Shown here piece by piece: positions 46,014-54,410 of a DNA stretch of 64,000 nt. The position numbers were made by a program, and so were the translations under genes. The notes below the pieces were generated by a model that made no database searches, was not told where the DNA came from, and saw nothing but the letters and a program-made list of their open reading frames with translations. Source of the DNA: a bacterium (GTDB lineage Bacteria > Zhuqueibacterota > Zhuqueibacteria > Oleimicrobiales > Geothermoviventaceae); contig JAPWUV010000008.1 in assembly GCA_028275345.1 (NCBI GenBank), forward strand, positions 62,001-126,000, read 5' to 3'. Within the stretch, counting starts at the first letter, position 1, and every line of letters starts with the position of its first letter.

Positions 46014-46316
46014 ATGGGTGAGACGTCCGGGCTTTTGAGCACCATCGAGGACAAGCTGTACCGCGTGCAATACCACCACGCCAATGAAAGCCACATCCAG
46101 GTAGACCAGCGGATCTGCGATCATTGCCGGATCGAACGGATATGCCTGTATATCTGTCCCGCGAAAGTGTACGAGCAGGACGTCGAGTCCGGAAGAATTC
46201 GCGTGAATTTTGAGAACTGTCTTGAGTGCGGGACGTGCTGGATCGCTTGCACCGAGGGGGCAATCGATTGGCGCAATCCTCAAGGGGGCTTCGGCGTGCG
46301 ATTCCGCCACGGGTGA
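46014..46316 (+). CDS. fixX: FixX ferredoxin-like protein
   Basis: A 100-aa ferredoxin. It carries CDHCRIERICLYICPAKVY and CLECGTCWIACTEGAIDW, then the family end PQGGFGVRFRHG. It supplies the iron-sulfur part of the EtfAB-FixCX complex. It is the last gene of the operon, 30 bp after fixC. No terminator lies immediately after it. Confidence 0.92.
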   Translation: MGETSGLLSTIEDKLYRVQYHHANESHIQVDQRICDHCRIERICLYICPAKVYEQDVESGRIRVNFENCLECGTCWIACTEGAIDWRNPQGGFGVRFRHG

Positions 46317-47518
46317 GGCTCTCGCGCGTGGTCTGGTGGGTTTGAACCAACCGCCCGGAGACGGGCCCGGTCCGGAACTCCCTCTTGCCTGCAGAGAAGC
46401 CGGCCGCTGTGTCGCGTTCAGGGGTGGGGGCCTCGCTGAGCCCATGCGGGGGATGGCCTGCGTCAGCGTTTTCTGAGGGGAGAGCTCCCTTCGACCCGCG
46501 GGGTTGGACGCTCCGGTCTTTTCCTCCAGGCGCTAAGCTTGAACCGTATGCGCCCGCGTGTTCGGCCAAGGTGGCTTGCCGCAGGGGCGTCACGGCCTCG
46601 CCGGGCACGCGGGATCGGGCGTGGCTGCCAATTGGCGAAGTGCCGCGGACCACGTGTGTGGCATTTCTCCACAGCCCGTAACCTTCGCAGAATCTTCCCG
46701 ATGGCTTGGTCCGAAGCCCGGAAGGGGAAATTCTCCTCAGCCTGTCGTTGACGTCCTCTCAGGATGGGCGAAGTGAAGAGAGAACCGCCGAAGCTTACGC
46801 ACAGAAAGGGGGTCGATAGGACCGGGGGAATGCAAACCGTGGCACGCCAATTGTAGAAACTCAGACGGATTGTGGCGAACCTCCCTCCTGGACTCCCGTG
46901 GTTACCCTCCTTCCTTCGCGGATGGGGCTGGCGACCAAGCGTTGTCAGCCCCGTTCTTTTATCGGTTGGTCCAGGCCGGGGGCTTGATCGCAGACACATC
47001 GGCCCTGCTTGGCGGAACGGGAAAGCGGGCCTTCGGGTGCGGCCTCCAGTCCGTCGGCGCGCGCCGAGGCGAAGAAGCGGAAAGGTTCCCTGCGGGCCCC
47101 TCCGCGCATGGTCCGAAGCGCGTGCAGGGCTCAGGTGTGGAGACTTGCCACAGTGCCGGCCGCGGCTGAGCGAATCCTTGCGGCGAGGTCATTTTCGGCC
47201 CGCGCCGCGGGGACTGCTACAGTGCTCTGATCGGATCCTCCGTGGCACGTGTTTTGAACTGCGCCCGGCCCAATTCCCTCCACGCTGGCGATACGACGCC
47301 GGCGGGGAGGATGCGGCGGAGAAGTCGGGCCTCGTTCTTTGACAGTCGTCATCCTCAGGTCGCCCAGGGCAGGTACCGGGGAAAGTTCCTCAATGACGAG
47401 GTGGTAGCGTCGCCGTCTCCGGCCATGGAAACCTCGTGCACGACTTGCCCTTTTGCTTTACATTGAGGGCGGCAGTTTCGAAGCGGAAGAGGCTCGGACG
47501 GGCCTCCCCGAGGGTCGC
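46317..47518. other. Gene-poor 1.2-kb region
   Basis: No open frame here looks like a protein: all have biased composition and no family sequence. The one strong signal is a plus-strand terminator at 46924-46960, more than 600 bp beyond fixX, so an unrecognised transcript may end there. Known RNA folds such as tmRNA, RNase P RNA, SRP RNA and common riboswitches were looked for by eye and not found. Confidence 0.5.
46924..46960 (+). terminator. Strong orphan terminator
   Basis: A 12-bp stem without bulges: GGGGCTG (46924-46930) continues through GCGAC, pairs with GTTGT and CAGCCCC (46941-46952) across the five-base loop CAAGC, and is followed by GTTCTTTT. It is among the best terminators in the window, but no annotated gene ends near it. 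Confidence 0.75.
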
Positions 47519-48730
47519 ATGGACGAGCGCGGAGAGTATGTGGAGATGGGGAAGACGCAAGTCGAGGACGTTTTCGAGGAGGCGGCGCGGCGGCGTCAGC
47601 TTTTCGACGGGCCGGTCGTGGCCGTCACGGGCAGTAGCGGCAAGACCACGACCAAGCAGATGATCACAGCGATCCTCACACGGGTGGGGAAGGTCTTGTC
47701 CACTCCGTATGACTGTGCGGAGGCAGATTGCCTTGCGCGCTACCTGGCGTACCTCTCGGCGCCGTACCAGGCGGCGGTCGTCAAGATCGGAGCCACCAGC
47801 TTGGAGGGCATGCGGAAGGCCTCGCAGCTCGTCCGCCCCGACGTCGGCATCGTGACGAATGTGGGCGAGGTGCACATGGCACGGTTCGGCACGCTGGAAC
47901 GGGTTGCGGAGGTGAAAGCCGAGTTGGTACGGGCCATCGCGGAGGGCGGCGTAGCCATTCTCAACAAGGAGAATGAATACACCTCGCGGATGGAGGCCCT
48001 GGCGACCGAGAAGGGTATTGCGACGGTCAAGTTCGGCGTCTCGAAAGGGGCGGATGTTCGCGCGGAGGAGATCCGCCACTTGGGTCCCGACGGCACAGCA
48101 TTTCGCGTCCGCAGTAATCTGGGATCGGACTTCGAGTTGCACATGCAGATCTACAGCCTCGGGGACGTGTACAACGCGCTGGCGGCCGTGGCGGCCGTGC
48201 AGTGGCTGGGCGTACCTCCCGACGAGATCCGTGCGGCGCTGGAAGCCAAGTCGTTTGTTCTCCCCCCGGGGCGGGGCCGTCTCTTTCGGCTGGGCGGCAT
48301 TACCCTGATCGACGACACGTACGATGCCAATCCCCAGTCGTTGATCAAGACGTCGTCAACGCTGGTGAACTTCGCCCGCTACTCGAGGCGGCTGATCATG
48401 GTCCTTGGGGAGATGGGTGAACTGGGCGAGAATCCTGAGGAGCGACACAGGGCGGCGGGCCAATACCTTTCCAAAATGCCTATCGACATAATTGTGTGTG
48501 TGGGCGATGGGTCGAAGCCCATAGCTCAAGGCGCTACTTCCGGTGCGGCGCCGCAGAAGGCGGTGCTCTGGCTGCAATCCCTGGAGGAAGCGACGGAATT
48601 CCTCAGCCTGCTGGTCCAAGAGGGGGATACGGTGCTGGTAGAAGGCTCCGCGAAGTTGAACATGTCGGTGATCATCGAATCCCTTCTCCTGAGATTCGGG
48701 GGGACAAGGGGAGAGGTTCGGGAGGCATGA
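47519..48730 (+). CDS. MurF-like Mur ligase family protein lacking the N-terminal domain
   Basis: A 403-aa protein (425 aa if TTG 47453 is used). The ATP-binding loop VTGSSGKTTTKQ sits near residue 40, whereas MurF has about 100 residues before it, so the UDP-binding N-terminal domain is missing. Central and C-terminal Mur domains follow: TNVGEVHMARFG, KAELV, YSLGDVYNALAA, RGRLF and IDDTYDANPQS. The segment that reads ELGAN in MurF is KIGATS here, replacing the conserved Glu by Lys. It is not in a mur cluster. The substrate is unlikely to be the standard UDP-MurNAc-tripeptide. Confidence 0.82.
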   Translation: MDERGEYVEMGKTQVEDVFEEAARRRQLFDGPVVAVTGSSGKTTTKQMITAILTRVGKVLSTPYDCAEADCLARYLAYLSAPYQAAVVKIGATSLEGMRKASQLVRPDVGIVTNVGEVHMARFGTLERVAEVKAELVRAIAEGGVAILNKENEYTSRMEALATEKGIATVKFGVSKGADVRAEEIRHLGPDGTAFRVRSNLGSDFELHMQIYSLGDVYNALAAVAAVQWLGVPPDEIRAALEAKSFVLPPGRGRLFRLGGITLIDDTYDANPQSLIKTSSTLVNFARYSRRLIMVLGEMGELGENPEERHRAAGQYLSKMPIDIIVCVGDGSKPIAQGATSGAAPQKAVLWLQSLEEATEFLSLLVQEGDTVLVEGSAKLNMSVIIESLLLRFGGTRGEVREA

Positions 48731-48862
48731 CGCCGAGGACGCCGCGGCAGTCACGGCCGTGGCGGGTGGGTACCTAAGCTAAGAGGGGTTTTGGTCGATA
48801 CTCCGAAGGAACGAGGGACAGCATCGGAAGGCGTTGGCCTGGACGAACGGAGGTGATAGGTC

Positions 48863-49243
48863 ATGACCAGTTATTCGGAACTGAAGGAGCTGCGTGAGCG
48901 CGTACGCAAGCAGGCAGCGGAACCTGTATCCGGCAAACGGATCAAGATCACGGTGGGGATGGGCTCGTGCGGGCTCGCGGCCGGAGCGAGGGAAACGTTC
49001 GCGGCTTTGCTCCGGGCCATCGAGCGGGAGCGAGTGGAAAACGTGGTCTTGTTCCCCACGGGATGCCATGGCAATTGTGACCAAGAGCCAATAGTTACGG
49101 TAGAAGTGGGGACGCAACGTGTGATCTACGGACACGTGGATGCCGAGGGTGCCGAACGCATCGTGGTGGATCATCTGCTGAGGGGACGGCTTGTCCCGCA
49201 GAATCTCTTGTATGTGGAGGAAGAGGAAGCGGTGGCTGCGTAA
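48863..49243 (+). CDS. Thioredoxin-like [2Fe-2S] protein of the hydrogenase cluster
   Basis: A 126-aa protein. The fold is that of NuoE and of the N-terminal domain of NuoF-like hydrogenase subunits: VGMGSCGLAAGARETF, FPTGCHGNCDQEPIVTV and a YGHVD...VVDHLLRG end. Only three Cys are seen in the cluster region (GSCG, GCHGNC), one fewer than in classical [2Fe-2S] thioredoxin-like ferredoxins, so cluster binding is uncertain. It is first of the hydrogenase genes, and the NuoF-like subunit lacks cysteines in its own version of the domain. Confidence 0.85.
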   Translation: MTSYSELKELRERVRKQAAEPVSGKRIKITVGMGSCGLAAGARETFAALLRAIERERVENVVLFPTGCHGNCDQEPIVTVEVGTQRVIYGHVDAEGAERIVVDHLLRGRLVPQNLLYVEEEEAVAA

Positions 49244-49492
49244 GGGGGGAGAGCACTGAGAGTTTCGTCGGCGGATCATTCGGCAGCCACGGCGGGGCGG
49301 GGGCACAGCTGCGAGTGCGTAGCCCGCAAATCGCAATCTGCTCTGCGGGGGTGAGAGCTCCGATTCTGCCTCAGAATCGATGGCAGGACTCGATGGAGTA
49401 GCACCCCGGATCCGGCCGGGTGCGAAGGGGCGGAGCCGAACGCCCAGGGCTGCGGGCGTAGGCAGATATCCGAGTGCAAGCTGGAGGCGTAA

Positions 49493-49954
49493 ATGGCTAC
49501 CATCGATCTCAAGACGGCTGAAGCCGAGATTCCTGTGATCGAGCTTCTCAAAAAGGCCCAGGAGGAGCACGGCTATTTGAGTCCGGAGGTTCTCAAAGTC
49601 ATCGCTGCTCGAACGGGGCAGCCGCTCAGCAAACTGTATGGCATTGCCACCTTCTACTCGCTCCTCACCACCCGTCCCAAGGGAAAGTATCGCATTCTTT
49701 TCTGCAAGAATGCCCCTTGCCATGTGCGAGGGGCAAAGCGGGTGCTAGAAGCCATCGTCAGCTACCTCGGCGTGGAGCCAGGGGAAACGACGAAGGATGG
49801 CCTCTTCACTCTGGAGTTAACCAGCTGTCTCGGACTCTGTGCCGTGGCTCCGACAATGATGATCGGAGAGGACTTGTACGGCAACCTGACTCCCCAGAAG
49901 GCCATTGCGATCCTTGAGGACTATCGTGCAAGGGAAAGGAGCGAACATGCGTAA
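49493..49954 (+). CDS. hydC: NADH-linked hydrogenase subunit, NuoE-like
   Basis: A 153-aa [2Fe-2S] subunit. The four cluster ligands are in FCKNAPCH (C-x4-C) and SCLGLCA (C-x3-C), and the helical N-terminus (AQEEHGYLSPEVLKVIAARTG) is typical of NuoE/HydC. It passes electrons between the NuoF-like flavin subunit and HydA. The gene overlaps the next by 8 bp. The symbol follows the Thermotoga HydABC naming. Confidence 0.9.
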   Translation: MATIDLKTAEAEIPVIELLKKAQEEHGYLSPEVLKVIAARTGQPLSKLYGIATFYSLLTTRPKGKYRILFCKNAPCHVRGAKRVLEAIVSYLGVEPGETTKDGLFTLELTSCLGLCAVAPTMMIGEDLYGNLTPQKAIAILEDYRARERSEHA

Positions 49955-51572
49955 TCCCAGTCGCCATCTCCTCATCCCGATGGATCCCTACACCCTCGCC
50001 AAGGGTGCGGAGCGGGTGAAGAATGCTCTCGAGAAAGCCCTGGCCCTCTCCAAACTTACGGACCGAGTGCGCGTGGTGGAAACTGGCACCATCGGGCACC
50101 ACGAGCACGGCGTACTCTTGATCATCTACCCGGACGGAGTGGTCTACGGAGATCTGACCCCCGATGACGTTCCCCAAATCGTTCAGGAACACCTGCAGGG
50201 CGGTCGGGTGGTGGAAAGACTGGTCGTTCGGGATATCAAGATTCCCCCGTTCCACCCGCAGGTGTACCGAGCGGAGAAGCAGGTCCGCCTCGTTTTGCGG
50301 AATGTGGGATTGATCGACCCCGAGAATATCGAAGACTACATCGCCAATGAAGGTTATGAGGCGGCGGCTCGCGCTTTGACTTCCATGACTCCGCAACAGG
50401 TGCTGGAGACGGTCAAGGAATCGGGAATCCAGGGACGAGGAGGAGCGGGATTCCCGACGGGGGTCAAGTGGAGTTTCGCCGCGCGGGAGAAAGCCCCGCA
50501 GAAGTACATCGTCTGCAATGCCGATGAAGGGGAACCCGGGACCTTCAAAGACCGGCTCATCTTGGAGGGAGACCCTCATAGCGTGTTGGAGGGAATGCTC
50601 CTGGCCGGCTACGCTGTGGGCGCCACCAAAGGTTATGTCTACGTCCGGGGCGAATACCGGATGTCCATCGCTCGGATGCGCAAGGCCATCGATCAGGCTC
50701 GCAGCAAGGGCCTCCTCGGGGACAACATCTTGGGCTCGGGATTCTCTTTCGATATGGAAGTCCGGGAGGGCGCAGGCGCTTACATCTGCGGCGAGGAGAC
50801 TGCGCTCCTAGAGTCGATGGAGGGGAAGAGGGGTGAGCCGCGCAACAAGCCGCCCTTCCCGCCCCAGGCGGGCTTGTGGGGAATGCCGACGGTGGTCAAT
50901 AACGTGGAGACGCTGGCCAACATCCCGCTCATCGTCAAGAATGGGGCAGCCTGGTACCGCAGCTTCGGTACCCCCACTTGCCCGGGGACGAAGGTCTTCA
51001 CCCTCGTTGGCAATGTCGTTTTGCCAGGCCTGATCGAGGTTCCGATGGGGATCACGCTTCGCGAAGTGATCTTCGACATCGGGCGCGGCATACCGAAGGG
51101 GCGCAATTTCCTTTTCGCTCAGACGGGAGGAACCACGGGCGGCATCCTGGCCGCCGGCGAGCTGGACGTGCCCATGGCCTACGACACGCTGCGGCAGGTT
51201 GGCTCCGGCCTCGGTTCGGGTGCGCTCCTCGTGGTGGATGACTCGAATTGCGTGGTCGACCTGGTGCAGAATTTTGTGGAGTTCTTCAACCACGAGTCCT
51301 GCGGGAAGTGCACGCTCTGCCGCGAGGGGACCGGCCGACTGCTCGAGCTCCTGAATCGACTGACCTCGGGCCAGGCGGAAGCTCGGGACATCGATCTCAT
51401 CCGACGTCTGGCGGTGAACATGAAGCGGGCCGCTTTCTGCGGGCTCGGGCAAGCAGCGCCCACTCCGATCCTCGGCGCCCTCGACCGGTTTGAGGAGATC
51501 TTCCGGGAGCACGCCGAGGCCCACTACTGCCGTAGCGGCGTTTGCCCGATGAATGCGCAGAAGGCCGCTTGA
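49947..51572 (+). CDS. hydB: NADH-linked hydrogenase subunit, NuoF-like
   Basis: A 541-aa flavoprotein. Residues 1-110 form a thioredoxin-like domain with no cluster cysteines. The FMN/NADH core has GRGGAGFPTGVKWSF, NADEGEPGTFKDR and GAGAYICGEETALLES. One [4Fe-4S] site follows in SCGKCTLCREGT with its fourth ligand in FCGLG. The protein ends soon after at YCRSGVCP, so the two-cluster ferredoxin tail of Thermotoga-type HydB is absent. ATG 49947 was chosen over the earlier start because of AAAGGAG. It would exchange electrons with NAD(H). Confidence 0.92.
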   Translation: MRNPSRHLLIPMDPYTLAKGAERVKNALEKALALSKLTDRVRVVETGTIGHHEHGVLLIIYPDGVVYGDLTPDDVPQIVQEHLQGGRVVERLVVRDIKIPPFHPQVYRAEKQVRLVLRNVGLIDPENIEDYIANEGYEAAARALTSMTPQQVLETVKESGIQGRGGAGFPTGVKWSFAAREKAPQKYIVCNADEGEPGTFKDRLILEGDPHSVLEGMLLAGYAVGATKGYVYVRGEYRMSIARMRKAIDQARSKGLLGDNILGSGFSFDMEVREGAGAYICGEETALLESMEGKRGEPRNKPPFPPQAGLWGMPTVVNNVETLANIPLIVKNGAAWYRSFGTPTCPGTKVFTLVGNVVLPGLIEVPMGITLREVIFDIGRGIPKGRNFLFAQTGGTTGGILAAGELDVPMAYDTLRQVGSGLGSGALLVVDDSNCVVDLVQNFVEFFNHESCGKCTLCREGTGRLLELLNRLTSGQAEARDIDLIRRLAVNMKRAAFCGLGQAAPTPILGALDRFEEIFREHAEAHYCRSGVCPMNAQKAA

Positions 51573-51655
51573 GAGAGAAGGGCCAAGCCGGGTTAGACTC
51601 AGCGGGCCTGTCGGCCTGGACTTGCAGCGAAGGACGGTGCTGGCGAGGGAAGGGA

Positions 51656-52513
51656 ATGACTCGGGAGCGCGCCATCACGGCGTGGCTGATCCTTCTATTG
51701 GCTGGTGCAGCGACGAACGCGGCGGCCGAGTCCGACAGTCCTCCGAGCAGTTCCTCAAAGCGGTCCGTCGTCGCCGCGTTGAACGTTACGCAGCTCCAAT
51801 ACAAGGACTGGGCGGCCGGCGGGGAGAATGCTCTCTCGTACGTGGCTCAGGTGAACGCCGACTTGGAGCTGAAGAAGACGCGGGCGAGCTGGCAATTCGT
51901 GGGCAAGTTCGCCTTCGGCCAGACGAAGTTCGGCAACGGCCAGCTACGGAACAGCACCGACCAGATCGACATGGACGGTACCTTCAGTTACCGTCTTTCC
52001 GATGCCGTCAATCCGTTCCTTGGGGCTGGCTTGCGAACCCAATTCGCCACGGGCTACGACTACCGGAAGAAACCGCCGCAGCCGCGCTCGGCCTTCCGCG
52101 ATCCCCTGTACCTGAACCAGACGCTGGGTGCAAATCTGGCCACGGGATCGGGGTTTCGCAGCCGGATCGGCGTGGGGTTTCAGGAAACCCTCACGCGAAG
52201 GTATACGACCTACTCGGATAATCCAAAGACCGCCAAGGTCGAACGCCAGAAGGTCGAGGCGGGTATTCAGTCCACATCGACTTGCCGGCTCAAGCTCGGC
52301 AGGGCGCTCATGTACGACGGTCGGCTCCGGCTTTTCTCCACGTTCGATCATATCGACGAGGTGGATGTTCAATGGGACAATGTGGTCACTGCCCAAGTGG
52401 CGAAGTACGTGGCCGTGAACCTCACGGTCAACGTGCTGTACGACAAGGACGTCAGCCTTCGCACCCAGCTCAAGCAGCAGTTGGCCATCGGACTCACGTA
52501 CAACTTGTTCTGA
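51656..52513 (+). CDS. DUF3078-like outer membrane beta-barrel protein
   Basis: A 285-aa protein with a signal peptide (AITAWLILLLAGAATNAAA) and alternating amphipathic strands ending in TYNLF, the outer-membrane C-terminal signature. Motifs such as LNVTQLQYKDWAAGGENALSYVAQVNADL match the DUF3078 family, whose function is unknown. It sits on the same strand between hydB (83 bp before) and hydA (32 bp after), which is odd because hydrogenase subunits are cytosolic. ATG 51656 has GAGGGAAGGGA upstream. Confidence 0.85.
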   Translation: MTRERAITAWLILLLAGAATNAAAESDSPPSSSSKRSVVAALNVTQLQYKDWAAGGENALSYVAQVNADLELKKTRASWQFVGKFAFGQTKFGNGQLRNSTDQIDMDGTFSYRLSDAVNPFLGAGLRTQFATGYDYRKKPPQPRSAFRDPLYLNQTLGANLATGSGFRSRIGVGFQETLTRRYTTYSDNPKTAKVERQKVEAGIQSTSTCRLKLGRALMYDGRLRLFSTFDHIDEVDVQWDNVVTAQVAKYVAVNLTVNVLYDKDVSLRTQLKQQLAIGLTYNLF

Positions 52514-52545
52514 CTGGAAAAGGCAACAAAGCATAAGGGGAGAAC

Positions 52546-54267
52546 ATGGCTACGGTCATCGTCGACGGGATTCAGGTGGAAGTTCCGGACAATGCCACGA
52601 TTCTCGAAGCCGCCAAGCTGGCCAAGAAGGAGATCCCGACGCTCTGCTACCATCCGGACCTTCCGGCCATTGGTGCGTGTCGCATTTGTGTGGTCGAGGT
52701 GGAGGGCGAACCTCTTCTCAAGACGGCGTGTAACACGAACGTACGGGACGGGATGCGCATCCGCACCATTTCTCCCGCCATTCGGGAGGCGCGTCAAACC
52801 GCCCTGGAACTGATCCTCTCTCGGCACCCGCAGAAATGCAACGAGTGCGTCCGGAATGGGACCTGCGAGTTGCAGGCGTTGGCCTCTCGGATTCACGTGG
52901 GAGAGATCTCTTTTCCGTACCGGCAGCGACCGGGCAGCCCGGACGTTTCCTCCGGGGCCGTGGGCAGAGACCCGTCGAAGTGCGTGCTCTGCCGACGTTG
53001 TGTGCAGGTTTGCGAGGTGATACAGTCTGTCGGGGCCATCGCGGTGCAGGGCCGTGGCTACGACGCTTGGATCGACACGCCGTTCAGTCGCGCGCTGAGT
53101 GAGGTAGGTTGCGTCTACTGCGGCCAATGCGTGGATCGCTGTCCGGTCGGCGCTCTCTTCGAGGTTAGCCATGTGGAGCGAGTTTGGCGGGCGCTGCAAG
53201 ATCCGGAGATCCACGTTGTCGTCCAGACGGCGCCGGCCGTACGGGCTGCGATCGGCGAGGAGTTCGGTCTTCCGCCCGGAACCCTCGTGACGGGGCAGAT
53301 GGTGGCGGCGCTCCGTCGGCTGGGGTTCGACAAGGTCTTCGATACCGATTTCACCGCTGATTTGACCATCATGGAGGAGGGGCACGAGCTCATCGGCCGG
53401 CTGAGAGACGGCGGCGTCCTCCCGATGCTCACCTCCTGCAGTCCTGGGTGGATCAATTTCATCGAGCACTTTTACCCGGATCTTCTGCCGCATCTTTCCT
53501 CCTGCAAGTCGCCCCAGCAGATGTTCGGGGCGCTGGCCAAGACTTACTATGCCCAAAAGGCCGGCATCGACCCGAGCAAGATCTTCGTAGTCTCGGTGAT
53601 GCCTTGCACGGCCAAGAAGGCAGAAGCGGCGCGGCCGGAGATGAAAGACAGCGGCTACCAGGACGTGGATGCGGTGCTCACGACTCGGGAAGCCGCTCGC
53701 ATGATGAAAGAGGCGGGCATCGACCTCTCGAAGCTCGAACCGGAGGATTATGATTTGCCCCTCGGCGTCTCCACGGGTGCCGGGGTCATTTTCGGGGTCA
53801 CTGGAGGGGTGATGGAGGCCGCTCTCCGGACCGTGTACGAAGTGGTCACGGGCAAGAAGCTCGAGAAGATCGACATCCTGCCCGTGCGCGGAATGGAAGG
53901 CATCCGGGAAGCCGAGATCGAACTGGATGGGCTGCGGGTGCGCGCGGCAGTGGCTCATGGGCTCGCCAATGCCCGCAAGCTCATGGACAAGATCGTATCC
54001 GGGCAGGCGGACTACCACTTCATCGAGATCATGGCTTGCCCGGGAGGTTGCCTGAGTGGGGGCGGGCAACCCTACCCGACCACGCCGGAGATCCGTCAGA
54101 AGCGGGCCCAGGCCCTCTACGAGGCCGATCGTCTTCTGCCTCTGCGGAAGTCCCATGAGAATCCGGTGATCCAGGAACTGTACCGGGAGTTTCTCGGTAA
54201 ACCCAATAGCCACAAGGCTCACGAGCTCTTGCATACCCACTACACGCCGAAGCCAGTCTACGGATGA
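52546..54267 (+). CDS. hydA: [FeFe]-hydrogenase catalytic subunit
   Basis: A 573-aa modular enzyme. A [2Fe-2S] ferredoxin domain (Cys34, 45, 48, 62) is followed by the His-ligated cluster (His94, Cys98, 101, 107) and two [4Fe-4S] clusters (Cys146-156, Cys189-199). The H-cluster domain has motif 1 TSCSPGW (296-302), motif 2 MPCTAKKAE (352-360) and motif 3 EIMACPGGCLSGGGQP. Motif 1 has Ser where many enzymes have a second Cys. It reduces protons or oxidises H2 and, with the NuoE/NuoF-like subunits, probably forms a trimeric, possibly bifurcating, complex. Confidence 0.95.
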   Translation: MATVIVDGIQVEVPDNATILEAAKLAKKEIPTLCYHPDLPAIGACRICVVEVEGEPLLKTACNTNVRDGMRIRTISPAIREARQTALELILSRHPQKCNECVRNGTCELQALASRIHVGEISFPYRQRPGSPDVSSGAVGRDPSKCVLCRRCVQVCEVIQSVGAIAVQGRGYDAWIDTPFSRALSEVGCVYCGQCVDRCPVGALFEVSHVERVWRALQDPEIHVVVQTAPAVRAAIGEEFGLPPGTLVTGQMVAALRRLGFDKVFDTDFTADLTIMEEGHELIGRLRDGGVLPMLTSCSPGWINFIEHFYPDLLPHLSSCKSPQQMFGALAKTYYAQKAGIDPSKIFVVSVMPCTAKKAEAARPEMKDSGYQDVDAVLTTREAARMMKEAGIDLSKLEPEDYDLPLGVSTGAGVIFGVTGGVMEAALRTVYEVVTGKKLEKIDILPVRGMEGIREAEIELDGLRVRAAVAHGLANARKLMDKIVSGQADYHFIEIMACPGGCLSGGGQPYPTTPEIRQKRAQALYEADRLLPLRKSHENPVIQELYREFLGKPNSHKAHELLHTHYTPKPVYG

Positions 54268-54410
54268 AAAGGGATTCGGCGGCGGGACGAGCGGCGGCGA
54301 GGGCTGAGGTTTGCTCCGGCTGGCGGTGGAAAGCTGAGCAACCGCCCTGCGGGCTCGAAAGGCTCCGGAAGGAGCGGAGGCCGAGCGGGCCCTCACGAGG
54401 AGGTTTACGG

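Noticed and set aside
46317-46960. Riboswitch, tmRNA, RNase P RNA or SRP RNA
   Set aside because: None of the conserved sequence boxes of these RNAs could be found by eye.
46463-46999. 178-aa minus-strand frame in the gene-poor region
   Set aside because: Rich in Arg, Pro and Gly with no hydrophobic core or family sequence, and it crosses the orphan terminator.
52369-54396. 675-aa minus-strand frame opposite hydA
   Set aside because: The hydA product is unambiguous on the plus strand; the opposite frame is low-information.
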